From Trematomus loennbergii (lineage: Eukaryota; Chordata; Actinopteri; Perciformes; Nototheniidae): DNA of 64,000 nt. Positions 22,460 through 35,145 of the stretch are shown piece by piece. Numbering within the stretch: position 1 is the stretch's first letter; each line of letters begins with the position of its first letter. Where the stretch lies: contig JAAOOA010000433.1 of the NCBI GenBank assembly GCA_012861695.1, positions 124,001 through 188,000 on the forward strand, in the 5' to 3' direction. The position numbers were made by a program, and so were the translations under genes. Below the pieces are notes generated by a model that had not been told where the DNA came from, ran no database searches, and saw nothing but the letters and a program-made list of their open reading frames with translations.

Positions 22460-25231
22460 GTTATAACTGCATCTGGCTCGTGGGCAACGTATAACTTCAT
22501 GCTGTGCATCACGAGCCTGTTGCACTTCGACCTCTGCTGTTCCCTGTAAATACAAATAAAACACTAAATTGAGTACAAATCAGGACACACCATGTGTTTT
22601 CCTCAAAACAAAAATCAAATCCGAGCCAGTTTACATTAGCTGTTACATTAGCTGTTAACAGACGGTAACAGAGGTGCTATTCACATGCATTACAAGGGGT
22701 TTAAGCCATCAAAAAAAGGCTGGTTTGCAAGAAAATGAACCAAATAGTCATGATATTGATATAGTTCATAAAATGTCCAACTACTTATTTTTAACCCCAC
22801 CTCATGCTCAGAGATTTATATAACGTGGCACATGGGTCCTAGAATAAAAAGAACAGACGATTATTTCAACTTTTATCTTGATAAGTGAGAGCGCAGGCCA
22901 GTCTACATGAATGCCATGATGGAGTCGATAATGTTTTAAAATATCACTTTGAGTGGTGACACTAGTGCTGCATAGTTTACATCTCCATCCCATCTGTGAT
23001 TCAAAAAATAGAAATGGGTACGTTTACCTGATGCTCATTATATTAGTATGTAAACATAACACGTCTTGAATTAACCTCTGAAACAACAACTAGTCTGACA
23101 CACTCAAGGGCTTACCTAATGTGAACCTGAAGTCCATAGCAGGAGGCAAAATGTCTTCAAGAGGAGGTGTCACTGTTTTCTGGTGAGGCAAATGAAAGAA
23201 CAAAATAGTTACATGATGACAATGTAACAATCATTTCAGTAGAATTCATTAAAATATATTTAATTCAATTAATGGAATCAAACATTAAAACACAAGTATC
23301 ATTTCAAACGGTATTGTATTTATATACATTTATAAGGATGGCATTTATTAAGGATGGTATTGTTAGATATCAGTACAATTCCATGATTCTCTACACAGCA
23401 GATCCTAATTACTTCAATATACACTCCTTTATCTCGTTTGCATACTGTCTAATATCTACTTTATGTTGTAGTAAAACATCTCCTTAATAAAACTGTATTT
23501 ATTGATATTTCTCGCTAAAGACTGCATTTTACTGGACTACATTGAACACATCTTGCTGACGTTATACATGCATCGTCGCCCAATACACACTTTTACTGAA
23601 TTGCGCCTGAATGCACCTTAACTGAAGTCACCTCCGTCACTTTCTACTGAGAGCTAACGTTAACTCTCCTGCAGATTCAAACATGGATGTGCATCTATAG
23701 CGTTGCATAAGCATGACAAATATAGTTTGCACTTAATTTTGTATAATAATAACTCAATGCTCTAACTGCAGACTATGAGTTTAAATTGGGTACACTAATG
23801 GCGCGTTTCCACTACACGGCCTCGCTCAGCCTCGCTCGGTATGGCTAGGCCTCGTTAGGACTGGCTCACTTTATGGCGCATTTCCATTACAGTTTAGGAA
23901 CTGGGGTAGTATCTATAGTAACGCAGTGTAGGCGGAGCCGTGACGTCATCTTCAATGAGAACCCCAGAAAAACAAACAGCCGTTAGCTGTTAGCACTCAG
24001 AGCTCACAGCTCCTCATATCTGTTCAGAAACTAGACACAAGTTAAACAAGTACAAACCACAGACTGCCTGTGTCATGGTGAATACAGTCGCTGCTTTATT
24101 TATGTCTGTATAGGCAGTTGTTGTCAGTGTGGACGGTCGGAGCATATACTGTGTTAGCTTAGCCAATCTCCATTCAGAAAACACACATTTTAAAAGGTGT
24201 TTCGCCTGCCGTCTGTCTGCAGACTTGTCAAAGCATTAATTCATGGTTTTTACTAACCGGTATCAGTATGTTGTTACTTCGGCATCATTTTGAAACGTGT
24301 ATTACAATTAAATCACGGTCAAATATGTCCATCTTGTTGTAGTTGTAGCCCCCTTGCCAGCGATTCTCTCTCTAGTTTAGCATACTCAGCCCGACTCAGC
24401 CTCGTTGTCTCTGGCCCTAGACCCGCGATTTTATGAGGCCAGAAAAACTGTGAATTAGGACCCGCCGGCCGGTACTAGGCCAAGTGGAAACGCAACCAAA
24501 AACGGGCCGCTGACGTCACAGCCCTCTTAAACCGTGCTCCGCGCTGTAGTGGAAACGCGCCATTAGATTGTAGAAAGATAATTCATTGCTCACAGTAAAA
24601 CAAACGGTGAAATACATACAGAGGAATTAATATCAAATAGGCGCATTAGTAACTTACTCTTACATAACCGCTGGGTTATAAAGTAGTAGGGAATAGTTTT
24701 AACGGAGGTATTTTACCGCACAACATGCACGGCAGGAGAGCCTCTGAGCTCCGCGGCCGCATCACGGTGCCGGGCCAACGCTTAGAGCGGCATAGGGGAA
24801 CAGTTTGCGGAGTTGATTCTTAATACGTACTCTTAACTTAACCACTTTTAACAGAATTGCGTCGGTAAGCACTTGATGCAAACTTTGCCCAACAACTTTG
24901 CGCGAAGAAATAGACTACATGAGCACGACAGGGCTGAGTCTAACTTTAGCAGCAGTAATGGCGCTGGCATGCATTAAAATGTCGATGTTCGTTCAAAACA
25001 GTGAATACAAGAAAAGTAAATAACACTTGCTAGTTAAAAAGCAGTAATTAATAACTCAGGTGGCATGCTTACTTGTTTTACGATGGTTTGAGGAGGATCC
25101 AACGCTAACACGTGTCCAACTGCTGAAGAACCGCTGCAAAGAGGAACAGGAAGTCTCACACCGCGGTATTCTCGTTTGAGGGCGTGGCATGACCGTGGCG
25201 TTGAAAAAAGCATTTTTATTACGTTTTCCAA
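22460..25231 (-). pseudogene. Putative exons of an unidentified multi-copy gene (C2H2-like), copy 2
   Basis: Paralog of 1942-4645. The zinc-knuckle exon (22808-22998, MGWRCKLCSTSV) has the same 61-residue translation as copy 1. The PPQTIVKQ exon ends at the same donor. A one-base difference upstream changes its start: here the open frame extends to a Met at 25231 (MENVIKMLFSTP). The SDLKHYRLHH-type knuckle with one C2 and one H2 pair is all that can be recognised. Whether it is expressed is unknown. Confidence 0.35.
23798..24566. mobile_element. PIF/Harbinger-like MITE, copy 2
   Basis: Paralog of 3272-4020 with the same CTAATGGCGCGTTTCCACTA ends. It is a little longer because of small internal duplications near 23985 (GTTAGCTGTTAGC). 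Confidence 0.7.
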
Positions 25232-26134
25232 AACGTATTTTTAAAGAAAGTTCAGAAAATGTGATATTAATTTACAAATTAATGAGTTCTTAAAACATGT
25301 TCTCATTGTTGCTTAAGTGTTACTTATTTAAACAAACATTGAAAAAAAACTAATTTAGGGCAAGTAAATTACATTAAAAAATTGAGTTTGTTGACTTCAC
25401 CATCGGAACTGTTTTTACAGTGTGGGAGGGAACCTTGTTTCCAGTATTTCCCTTGGGACTCATTTGATGAGGGACCGGCAGCCATCTTAAAAAGGCCAGC
25501 AAAATGTTTGTCACTCATGTTTTGATCAGCCACAGGGCACACGGGCAGCCGGTGAGTGTTTTTGTTTAAATATGTGTTTATGGTGACAGACTTTTGTTGT
25601 GTATGCTTTAAGGCGAGACATGGCAGGCAAAAACATCGTTTTCATGCACTGGTCAATTTTGAGATTTTGTGCTATTTTGTAGTGATGGCGAGATGAAGCC
25701 TTATGAAGCTTTGAAGCTTTCCAGCCAATTGGTTCTCAAAAGGGTTCATCTCATGAGGCTTCATCATGGGCTTCATTTGAACACAAACCCCCCTGTTGGT
25801 CAAAGTGTGTAAAAACAGGCAGATTGGACATCTCAACAGTGTGCTCGATCTCATACCGAGTTCCCAATGAGTAAAGCCTTAGAATAACTCTTAACAACGA
25901 ACATTAAATCATATGTTCATGTTAACAATATTGTTTTTATTCCAGTTGAATGATTGTCATTGAAAAGCCTAAGGAGGCTGGTAAACATTGCAAAGAGGGA
26001 TTTGTATTCCTTAATAATATTCATAAACTTAACCATGTTGTAGCCTGAGAAAGGCTAAACCATATCAAAGAATACATTTATTAACTACATTATCTCATTT
26101 AGCTGTAGCTTTTATAAACAACAACAAATACGTA

Positions 26135-26205
26135 TTGTTCAGTGATTGAACCGGGACCCTGCGGTCGTGAGTCAACTGCTTTCCAGCTGAGCCACAGCAC
26201 ACACG
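26135..26205 (-). mobile_element. tRNA-derived SINE head fragment, copy 2
   Basis: On the - strand, TGGCTCAGCTGG (A box) and GGTTCAATC (B box) are clearer here than in copy 1. Truncated after the tRNA-like part. Confidence 0.5.
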
Positions 26206-27064
26206 CTGAATATCAGCTTCGATTACTCGCCACACGCTCCGAAGCCTCGGCGCAATACGTAACTACTATTTTGATTCCATAACATGTTTCTTTCAGGCTT
26301 TTGGGGAGATGGCAAATCCGGATCCTTTTACGGACTCGGAGTCTTCTGAGTCAGTCATTGAAGAGATCCGGATCATACGAGTCCTTTGAGTCATATGAGT
26401 CAGCATCACCAAGAGCGTAGAAATCCTACCGGTGAAACCGAAAACTTGTTGCATTTCACGAGCATATTAAACTAACGTTACATTAACAGGGATGCAAACT
26501 TGTCACCTTTCGGGGAAATTCGCCGTTTTGAATCCAAAATAGGTCGTTTGTGTGATTCATGTAGATCTGCAATAAAAATATTTTTGGGGTATGGGGGGGG
26601 GGGTCTGGGACCCGGAGTAATCTGCGGCGCGAGCTGTTATGTGCCATCGTTACACGCATGGTGTTATTTTTTTATATATTATAATGAAGCGAGAGCTGTG
26701 TGCTCGAGTCTTCCTGCCTGTCGGCTCTGCTCATCGATGTATAATAAGGCTCTGCTGCTCCGCGGTGATGGTCTAGCTTCAGCAGCTACATTACCTACGG
26801 GTGCGTTCGTTAATATTAACTGTGCGGTCCGGAGTCACTGTGGCACAGACTGGACCGCTGGTGAACAGCTGTTAGAACGGGCCGTTCAGGTGTTCAGAGC
26901 AGAGCTCCCTGTTGGAGCGGCAGAGCGTGATGTGCACTGAAAAGTTTTTCTGTCGCAATATTATTTAATGAATCGTTGAGCTAGCTAACTAGCATACATT
27001 GTCACTATCTGCTAACGTTAGCTTTCGCCTTCAATTTCTAATAGTTTTTTTCATAGGCTATAAA

Positions 27065-28007
27065 CGGAGGTGGTATAAGTATATATCTTGTACTTGAGTA
27101 AAAGTAGAAGTACTCAGATCTTGTACTTGAGTAAAAGTAGAAGTACTCAGGTCTTGTACTTGAGTAAAAGTAGAAGTACTCCGATATTGTACTAGAGTAA
27201 AAGTAGAAGTACTCAGATCTTGTACTTGAGTAAAAGTAGAAGTACTCAGATCTTGTACTTGAGTAAAAGTAGAAGTACTCAAATCTTGTACTTGAGTAAA
27301 AGTATAAGTACTCAGGTTTGAGTAAAAGTAGAAGTACCAGAGTGTAGGAACAATCCTGCAATCAAAATGTTCCTCAAATAAAAGTACAAAAGTATTATCA
27401 TCAAAATATAGTTAAAGTAGCGACAGTAAAAGTAGAAGTACTCAAATCTTGTACTTGAGTAAAAGTAGAAGTACTCAGATATTGTACTTGAGTAAAAGTA
27501 GAAGTACCAGAGTGTAGGAATACTCTGTTACAGTAAAAGTACTGCATTCAAAATGTTCCTCAAGTGAAAGTAGAAAAGTATTCTCATCAAAATATAGTGA
27601 AAGTAGCGACAGTAAAAGTAGTCATTGTGCAGATTGGTCCATTTCAGAATAATATATATGATATGTTTTATAATGATTGATCATGAAAGTGTTCTCAAAG
27701 CTGGTAAAGGTGCAGCTAGTTTGAATGACTTTGTATACTGCAGGGTAGCTTGTGAATTTACTCCAGGTGGAACGAAAGTCTGATTTAACACTTGATTATA
27801 TTTCACATCATTCATCCAGATCTGTAAAGTAACTAAAGGTATTAAATACATGTAGTGGAGTAAAAGTACACCTTTTACCTGTGAACTGTAGAGGAGTAGA
27901 AGAACAAAGTAGCAAAACATTGAAATACTTAAGTAAAGTACAAGTATCTCAAAATTGTTCCCAAGTATAGTACTTGAGTTTATGAACTTAGTTACTTTAC
28001 ACCACTG
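27065..28007. mobile_element. hAT-type nonautonomous element with internal minisatellite, copy 2
   Basis: Flanked by a perfect 8-bp target duplication, GCTATAAA (27057-27064 and 28008-28015). The internal ~33-bp minisatellite is longer than in copy 1, with about eight units in the first array. Array length is the main difference among the three copies. Confidence 0.85.
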
Positions 28008-29144
28008 GCTATAAAGACAGAAAGACTAAGCCTTGCACAGAGGCATGAAAATACATTTTCAAAATGCTCAACAGTGCTGCCAAAATTATAAACTGACTGC
28101 TACACAATTAAAATAAATGCTTTTATACATTTCTATTAGATGTGACTCTTTGGCGTTTCTGTTATTATTAACTGCTTTAGTTGTTCTGACTGCTAAAATC
28201 CTGTTATTCCTCATTTTAAAGCCGATATTCCGTGGGGTCGGGGGGCTCGGATCCTTATCACCTTTTTCATACCTGATGAGTTTGCATCCCTGATTAACCT
28301 CCGCTACACAGTGTCTTTTGCTTTAATAAAAAATGTTGATCACAAAAAAAAAGGGTTATTTTGCGATTTGGCGAATCTGAGTCTGCTGTTGACTCGTGCA
28401 TGAGGACGAGTCTGCTGGATCTCTGGATCTGCTGCTATATGGTTACGGCTCTGGGTCCGCACAAGTCTGCTGTGTTTTGCACAGTGAGTCAGGATTTACG
28501 AATCTGAGTCTGTGAAGTTCCGCTGACTAACTCGTAGGCTACTGGTCTCTCGATCATTGACCTGGATTCACGGATCCCGCGATTTTGATTAAGTCCATTA
28601 TGTTTCCGGCTCTAAATGAAGTTTCAGTGTAGACTTCTAACAAAATGGTCATGTTGTGCAACAGTCTCCTGCGTGTAATAGCTGCATTTCCAATAAGGAT
28701 CTTACTTGGCAAAACGTTTATTTTGAACATAGCACACAAAAAGAAACAAACAATGATAAATGATAGAAAATTGCAAAACAGTTAGAATATATAAAATGTC
28801 TTAATTATACAATTATTATTATTAAACATATAATTATATCTAATCATATGCCCCCATATTTTCTCATGGACTGCGTAATCATTGCAATACTGGTGTTTGT
28901 ATGTGTTAAATAAAGTGGTGTCTTTTGCTTTAATAAAGCATATTGATCACAAAAAAAGGGTTATTTTGCAATTTAGCGAATCTGCTGTTGACTCGTGCAT
29001 GATGACGAGTCTGCTGGATCTCTGGATCTGCTGCTATATGGTTACGGCTCTGAGTCCGCACGAGTCTGCTATGTGTTGCACAGTGAGTCAGGATTTGCGA
29101 ATCTGAGAATCTGCGAATCTCTGAGTCTGCTGTTGACTCGTGCA

Positions 29145-30167
29145 CAGGGGCGTTGCCTGGACCTGAAAACATTCGGGGTTTAGCCCACAGTGGCGGCGGC
29201 ACTACAGTGGCATTTTTCACTGCAACACTCCCCACACGCACACACACAGTACACCAGCCACTGTTACAATGAAGGCTCGATAATCAGCTCACGGCATATA
29301 GGCAGGGGTAAAGAGGTATTTTTTATGAGTGGGTGGCTCACCTCCTCGTGGGGGGTCCGGGGAAGATTTTTTTTAAATATTGAAGTTAAATGCATCAATC
29401 TGGTGCACTTTGAGAGCAAAATGAAGAGATCTATGGATACCTCTCTCAGCACCCATATGAAGCAGAACTGTAAACAGATGTACTTTTTCTTTATGGATAT
29501 TTTACTAATCACTCCCCTTTTAAACTCTATTCTTGTTTTACTGCCATATAGTATTTCATAACTGTTTTTCCTTTATTCTCTTTTTTTTAATAACTATAAT
29601 GATCATATGAAGGTGTGCCGCGGAAATAATCTTTGAATAATTTGTGACCAAACCGTTTGAGACCCACTGAGATAACTTACTAAAGTTAAGTATCTAAACA
29701 CTCAGAGAGTCCTTTAGCTCACCTGAGTCTCTCAGTCTGAGAGGAGAGGACTCTCCTCCAGCTTCTTGTGGAACAAACAGCTCCTTATGTCCGTTAGTGC
29801 AGCTAGCTAACCAGATGCTAACAACACGGTCCATGCTGACACCGGACCCTCCCTCCCCCTCTCTCCCTCTCTCCCCCTCTCTCTCTCTCTCTCACATGCG
29901 CTATTGCCACACACACACACAGAGCCGAGCTTGAATGACACAAGCACACGTTTATTTCCATGCAACTCTCTGATTGGTCTGGTGTCATGCCTCTGTTGCA
30001 TTCACTGAACACGGGAAAATTACAGTGCTGCCGTCCTCTCTTGTGTCATGATGAGGTTCACGTAAAGCACGGTTAATGTATTATATTATTGAGGGAGAAT
30101 TGTCCGGGGCTACAGAAAAAACATTCGGAGCTAAAGCCCCGGATGCCCAGGCCAGGCGACGCCACTG
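29145..30167. mobile_element. Nonautonomous hAT element, 1.0 kb
   Basis: The left end CAGGGGCGTTGCCTGG and the right end CCAGGCGACGCCACTG are inverted repeats. A perfect 8-bp target duplication CTCGTGCA flanks it (29137-29144 and 30168-30175). The matching place in copy 1 of the spacer (about 8350) has a single CTCGTGCA, a clean empty site. The interior has a (CT)n stretch and no transposase. It belongs to the same family as 45470-49377. Confidence 0.9.
29860..29894. repeat. (CT)n-rich microsatellite
   Basis: Pyrimidine run of CTCTCT and CCCTCT units inside the hAT element; the GA-strand counterpart is at about 48608-48645. Confidence 0.8.
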
Positions 30168-30750
30168 CTCGTGCATAATATAGCCGCGGGAGCCGGGTGC
30201 TGGAGGAGGGGCTATGCTTGTGCACATGACGAGTATGGATCTCTGGATCTGCTATGCTATTACGGTTGGGAGCCGTCGGCTCCTCTGAGTCCCCACGAGT
30301 CTGCAGGAAGTTTCACTGATCCGCGTCCCCTCCCCTGAGCCAAACGATCACTTCTGGCAGCTATCCTACTTGCTAAAGGGAAGGCAGATGGACTGGGGTA
30401 CGTTGTAATGTGATTTTACATGTTATAAAGAGAGTAGCGAGTGACGCAATTTATAGTTTTAATTTGTACGTCACACCAAGTGTGGGACTCAAAGGACTCG
30501 GGTTAATGGAGAGGGGAGACTCGTCACGACCAGCTCATTTCTAGGATCCGGGTTAATGATCCGGATGAATTAGGACTCGCCCATCTCTAACTCGTGCACA
30601 ATAGCCGCGGGAAGTAGGGGTGCTGGAGGCGGGGCTGCGAATGGTGTACATTTACACACACATACACCTATGGAGTTGGCCAGATGTGTGTAAATTACTG
30701 GTCATGGTAATTTGAAAAAAATGCCTGTGTCGGACATACACAAACACACC

Positions 30751-30780
30751 GAACACACACACACACACACACACACCACA

Positions 30781-30841
<61 letters not shown>

Positions 30842-30863
30842 ACACACACACACACACACACAG
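30751..30863. repeat. (CA)n tract beyond the unit 4 C 3' flank
   Basis: AC repeat with several CACCAC interruptions. Confidence 0.95.
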
Positions 30864-31455
30864 AGAGCAGAGCTGAGCAGAGCACAAACACACACGTCAT
30901 GCGCCTTGTGGCATTGACACAGCTAAGGTGATAAATAGTCTTTGTTTTCATATAATATCAGTTTTAATTCAATCAGCAACAAATCTTTTCATTTCATAAT
31001 TCCGCAGTTGTACTGTGTCCATTCAATAATATTTAAGGTCATCTTAATTTAGATTGATGTTATATGACTTCAGCAGATGACACCCTGCTTTTATTTCTGG
31101 TCCTGAAAATATTTGTAAGTAGAATATTTAATTAATATGTTGTAAGATTCAAGTTTAACAACACATGAAAATCACACATGGATGTACTTAAACATTAGTG
31201 ATAAGAGAGAGCTTTGTGGTTTACCATGATGTTCATACTATATTTATTGGAACCAATTTGTATTAACAAAGATAAAACTAGAATGATTCCAGAAGTATAA
31301 CCAAACCCAAAGATCATTAAAAAGTCATATGGGAAATATTGACTTGGTAATGTTTTGACTTTTGTGAATGAATGTGAATAAGGTTACTTTTATATATAAT
31401 ATCTCACAGAAATGTAATCAGAAGACATGTCACTTTTATAATACACACATTAATC

Positions 31456-31461
31456 TTTATT
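31456..31461 (-). terminator. Polyadenylation signal of C, unit 4
   Basis: AATAAA on the - strand, about 120 bp past the stop codon. Confidence 0.75.
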
Positions 31462-31583
31462 ATTTTAAAATGTTGAAACCATCGACACAAGCAAAAACAG
31501 GTTGATGTTGAAGCATGTCCTGAGAGCCAGAGAGCAGACTGAGAGCAGCGTGTAGAGAGAAAGCAGAGTCCCAGTGAGTCAGC

Positions 31584-31915
31584 TCAGGACTGGGAACACT
31601 GGTCTCTCCTCAGTGTCTCTGAGAGCGCAGTCTGGGAGCCCTGGGTGGCCTCACAGGTCACAGAGCCCACCTTCCTCCACTGATCTGCAGAGAGCCTCAG
31701 GGTGCTGCTCCAGCTGTAGTGGGCGTCCTTCTCCAGCACCCCGGGGCTGCTGCTCTCCTCCCAGCTGCTGCTGCTGCTGCTGCTGCCGTCCACCTTCCAG
31801 GCCAGACTCCAGTCTGAAGGGAAGCCCTTGTTGGCCAGGCACATGAGCGTGGCCTTCCCCTGCTGCAGCTCTTCTGTGGAGGGGGGCAGCACCGTCAGGG
31901 TGGGACGGACATCAC
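31584..31915 (-). CDS. Immunoglobulin light chain constant exon, unit 4
   Basis: Complete C1-set domain of 109 codons, one longer than in units 2 and 3 because the CTG/CAG repeat has one more unit, giving seven serines. WEESSSPG replaces WEESRSPG. The two domain cysteines, LAWKV, and RRDQCSQS with its heavy-chain-bonding cysteine are all present. The acceptor, stop and poly(A) signal are intact. It is served by two J segments at 32703 and 33842, spread further apart than in units 3 and 5 by an insertion. Confidence 0.95.
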
Positions 31916-32093
31916 CTAGGAGACACCAATCAGATTAGAGGACAGGGAGCACACAGCTGTCCATCAACCAGCAGACACTGGGACACCTTTACTGTGAGAG
32001 TGTTTCTCCTTTAAGGAGTTTCTGTCAGATGTTGGTTCTGCTCCATCAGTCTCTCACTCACACATTGTTTCACTTCCCTTTAAGAAGCCTCTC

Positions 32094-32101
32094 ATGCAAA
32101 T
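32094..32101 (+). promoter_or_regulatory. ATGCAAAT octamer in the J-C intron, unit 4
   Basis: Perfect octamer at the conserved intron position. Confidence 0.55.
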
Positions 32102-32702
32102 CAGCACGGAGACACTTCATACAGAATCACCTGAAATATGTCAGACTACACTGGAAATAAAGTACAACATTAGGACACATTTTAAATAGTTGTGGTCTAA
32201 ATCATCCAAAACCTGAACTCTACAAACCATCATTAAATTATTTAGTGGATAAATGAACAAATACGGGAAATGAAACAATCAATTGTGCTTAATGTGAATC
32301 TCAATAATTACCCAGTTTTACAAACTTTAAAATAATGTCTGAAAGAATTCAACACATTTTTTAAATATCCATCGTTATCTTTACTCTGTTCAACCGTATT
32401 TAAAAACTGTATTCGTAATTTATTTGAAAACAGACGGGAGAATGGAGAAAAATGAAGAATAAGTGAATGAAACATTAGCAGTTTCATCATTTCACATTTG
32501 AAGCTGTTTAAATGACAGCATGTTGGGAATGTATAAAGACATTTCAGGAAAAGCTGCTCCGACTTAGGCTCAATGATGAAGAGAAATAAAGACATGAATA
32601 CTAATACTATCTAAACATTACAATTAAAATAATATATATCTATCTCTCAAACATTCTAACACAGAATTAAAACATCATATTTAGTTTTTGTGCAGAACTT
32701 AC

Positions 32703-32740
32703 TTCCAACATCCAGTCTGGTTCCTCCACCGAACGTGTAC
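32703..32740 (-). CDS. JL1 segment, unit 4 (J2-type sequence in the J1 position)
   Basis: It reads [12 protein letters not shown], the J2 coding sequence. Both flanks (TTTTTGTGCAGAACTTAC to the left, GACTTTGACTCACTGAAC to the right) are those of J1 in units 3, 5 and 6, where J1 starts with Trp. This fits gene conversion of J1 by J2. The donor GTAAGT is intact. Confidence 0.92.
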
Positions 32741-32779
32741 CACAGTGATACAAAGTCATTGAGCCGCCGTACAAAAACC
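32741..32779 (-). other. JL1 recombination signal, 23-bp spacer, unit 4
   Basis: Heptamer 32741-32747, 23-bp spacer, nonamer 32771-32779. Confidence 0.95.
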
Positions 32780-32910
32780 TCTCACTGTAGAGAGACACGG
32801 CTCTCTGACTTTGACTCACTGAACTAAAACCTACCAGCCCTCAAGATGCTACTTCACCATTACAGGTGGAAATAATGATTTATTCTCTGTTCAATGTTTA
32901 ACTCTCATTA

Positions 32911-33675
32911 TTACATGGTTTAGTTGAATACTCGATTCTGATTGGTCAATTCAGAACACGTGACACGTTGTTAATCCAGAACAGACAGACCGCTGTCAAG
33001 GATTTATGACCGTTGTTAGGACGCTCAAATCTGCAGAAAGAAGTCCGGTCGATTGAACTGTATACAGTTTGGCAGAAAAGCAAACTGCATGCAGTCAAAC
33101 AAGACAAGAGCGACAAGGAAACAGCGGAGAATTAACGGACAGAAACCCTCCTTTTTACGCAGCGGTCCAGACATAGACATCAAACGGCGACACATATTCA
33201 GTTGCCAGTTACTTTTGCATTAGGGCAGGGATATCTAGATACTTTCCAAGGTTTGACATAATGAATTGTGCTACTTTTAAAGCAAGCACGATGTTTTCAA
33301 ATCTGTAATCAAAAAGCTCCTCAAAAACGCTATCGAAGCAGTTCCTGCCGTTGCAACAGCCTAGTTCAAACATCAACAACGGACTATTTTTCGTAGCGGA
33401 TGAATGTCATTTTAAATCAGTTACAACTATGTTTTTAATCATTAAAAACATTTTCTAAAACAATAAAGCATTTCAATTAATATTGGGAGTCATATCGTTA
33501 CTTTGTTGAGAATGTGGCCATGTAATAAGCGGGATAATGTGCAGCGACTTGGTCATTATGGGTAAAAGAACACCTTCATGCCGATCTAGATCCCTCCGCT
33601 TCGCGTCGGGCTCCTGATCTGCCTGTCGGTGTTCTTTTACCCATAATGACCGCGTCGCTGCACATTATCCCTTAC
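32911..33675. mobile_element. Insertion between J1 and J2 of unit 4, with 3' hairpin
   Basis: Units 3, 5 and 6 read straight through CTCTCATxAAAACATTT here. Unit 4 has 765 extra bases between two TTA copies (32908-32910 and 33676-33678). At its right end, 33531-33672 forms a strong hairpin, GATAATGTGCAGCGAC... pairing with GCGTCGCTGCACATTATC. It begins TTACATGGTTTAGTTGAATA. There is no coding capacity. A 3-bp TTA duplication fits PIF/Harbinger, but the superfamily is uncertain. Confidence 0.7.
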
Positions 33676-33841
33676 TTAAAACATTTAAGCGTCTTTTGCT
33701 GGAGTAAAGTTAGCCTCTTAGTTCAACATATTTATAAAAATATGTATACAATAACATGGAGAGGCAACTATTTCTCCTTGTAAGCTGAATAAAAAGTACA
33801 ACGAAAGAGAAATTGCTCTTATAAATGAACATTTGACTTAC

Positions 33842-33879
33842 TTCCAACATCCAGTCTGGTTCCTCCACCGAACGTGTAC
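33842..33879 (-). CDS. JL2 segment, unit 4
   Basis: [12 protein letters not shown] with an intact donor. It sits about 1.1 kb upstream of J1 because of the 765-bp insertion. Confidence 0.93.
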
Positions 33880-33918
33880 CACAGTGATACAAAGTCATTG
33901 AGCCGCCGTACAAAAACC
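33880..33918 (-). other. JL2 recombination signal, 23-bp spacer, unit 4
   Basis: Heptamer 33880-33886, 23-bp spacer, nonamer 33910-33918. Confidence 0.95.
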
Positions 33919-34271
33919 TCTCACTGTAGAGAGACACGGCTCTCTGACTTTGACACAAACAAACTCACCAAACACATCCACGGTTTACCCACTTTATATA
34001 ATAACTGCTTACAATGTTTGAAACAGATTCACAAACTATGGAGAAGTATTGAATCTTTTTTTATGAGCTGTTTACATTTAAAAAGCAAAATACTCGTATT
34101 GAATGAAGTACATGTAATGACGTTATTTCTTAAGAAGAACTCTCTAATCAATCGGGCAAAATGTAAATCATTGTCATTTTATAAAGCTTTATTTTAGATT
34201 GTTGTGGAGGAAGAGAGCATTGATTCGAGTGGGAGTGAATTATAGGACAGTTTTAAATATTCTTTGGAAAG

Positions 34272-34385
34272 AGCAAGTGAGCCCTGACCCATTCCGGGCG
34301 GCAGTGCCCTTGAGCAGGGCACCGAACCCCCAAGTGCTCCCTGGCACATGCTCCTGTGCACCTATGTACTTGTAAGGTGTGTGTG
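34272..34385. mobile_element. SINE-like fragment between J and V, unit 4
   Basis: Same fragment as at 10914-11030. Confidence 0.55.
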
Positions 34386-34510
34386 TATAAAGAAAACAGA
34401 GTGGAAACTGAATGTTCCCCCAGGGGAGGTCCATCTTCTTCATCTTCTTCTTGGTGATCAATAATCCAGGTCCCTGTTGGAGTCAGTCAGAGCATTTCCA
34501 TAGAGAGACA

Positions 34511-34557
34511 CTTTGCATCAGCAGCACCATGCTCCAGTGCTCTGGGACACTTTATAG
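34511..34557 (+). promoter_or_regulatory. V promoter, unit 4
   Basis: CTTTGCAT at 34511-34518 and CTTTATAG about 31 bp further on, before the leader ATG at 34637. Confidence 0.65.
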
Positions 34558-34636
34558 TCCTGAGAGTTGAACACTGGATGACTGACAGCTGTCCTTCATG
34601 ACAACAGAAGCCACAGGAATCCTCCTCATCAAGAAC

Positions 34637-35117
34637 ATGACTTTGATCTGCGTCCTCATCTGGACTCTCCTCTGCTGCTGCTTCACAGGTAAAGTCCAGA
34701 GAATCAAAGTCCTCTCCTCTGTGAACATCCGTCCCCTGAAATGAAGCGGACAAAACCATGACGCTGCTTTATGTCTTTGTCTCTGTATCCTCAGAGTCCA
34801 GAGGCCAGGTCACAGTGACTCAGTCTGGAGCAGTGAGCTCTGCTCCGGGACGCTCCGTCTCCATCACATGTAGGACCAGTCAGAATGTTAATGTATATCA
34901 AGGCAAACCTGTTTAGCCTGGTACCAACAGAGAGATGGAGGAACTCCTAAACTGCTCATTTACTATGCTAGCACTCGAGAATCAGGGATTTCAGACCGTT
35001 TCACAGGCAGTGGATCAAACTCTGACTTCATTCTGACCATCAGTGGAGTCCAGACTGATGATGCAGCAGTTTACTACTGTCAGAGTTTCCATTACCCCAA
35101 CAGTCAGTATGTGTTCA
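34637..35117 (+). pseudogene. IgL V segment, unit 4 (frameshifted at CDR1/FR2)
   Basis: Leader 34637-34688 ([17 protein letters not shown]) and V exon 34795-35117. FR1 to the first cysteine is open (SITCRTSQNV). CDR1 is longer than in the others (NVYQGK) and ends AAACCTGTTTAGCC, two bases more than an in-frame NYLAW would need, so a stop falls just before the FR2 tryptophan. Downstream, [17 protein letters not shown] through [15 protein letters not shown] is open in the shifted frame. A single local lesion therefore separates it from an intact gene, and sequencing error there should be excluded. Confidence 0.85.
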
Positions 35118-35145
35118 CACAGTGAAAAAGCGTCGTACAAAAACC
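35118..35145 (+). other. V recombination signal, 12-bp spacer, unit 4
   Basis: CACAGTG 35118-35124, 12-bp spacer, ACAAAAACC 35137-35145. Confidence 0.93.

Larger units (their letters stand above)
20760..30900. repeat. Large duplicated V-to-C spacer block, copy 2
   Basis: Paralog of 300-8700. It is longer mainly because of a hAT element (29145-30167) and a partial local repeat in which the GGTTATTTTGCGATTTGGCG stretch recurs at about 28345 and 28955. It lacks the part matching 5690-5990 of copy 1. A 26-bp insertion at about 21301 (GGGAACCTGAGTTTCTCAG) is absent from copy 1. Confidence 0.9.
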
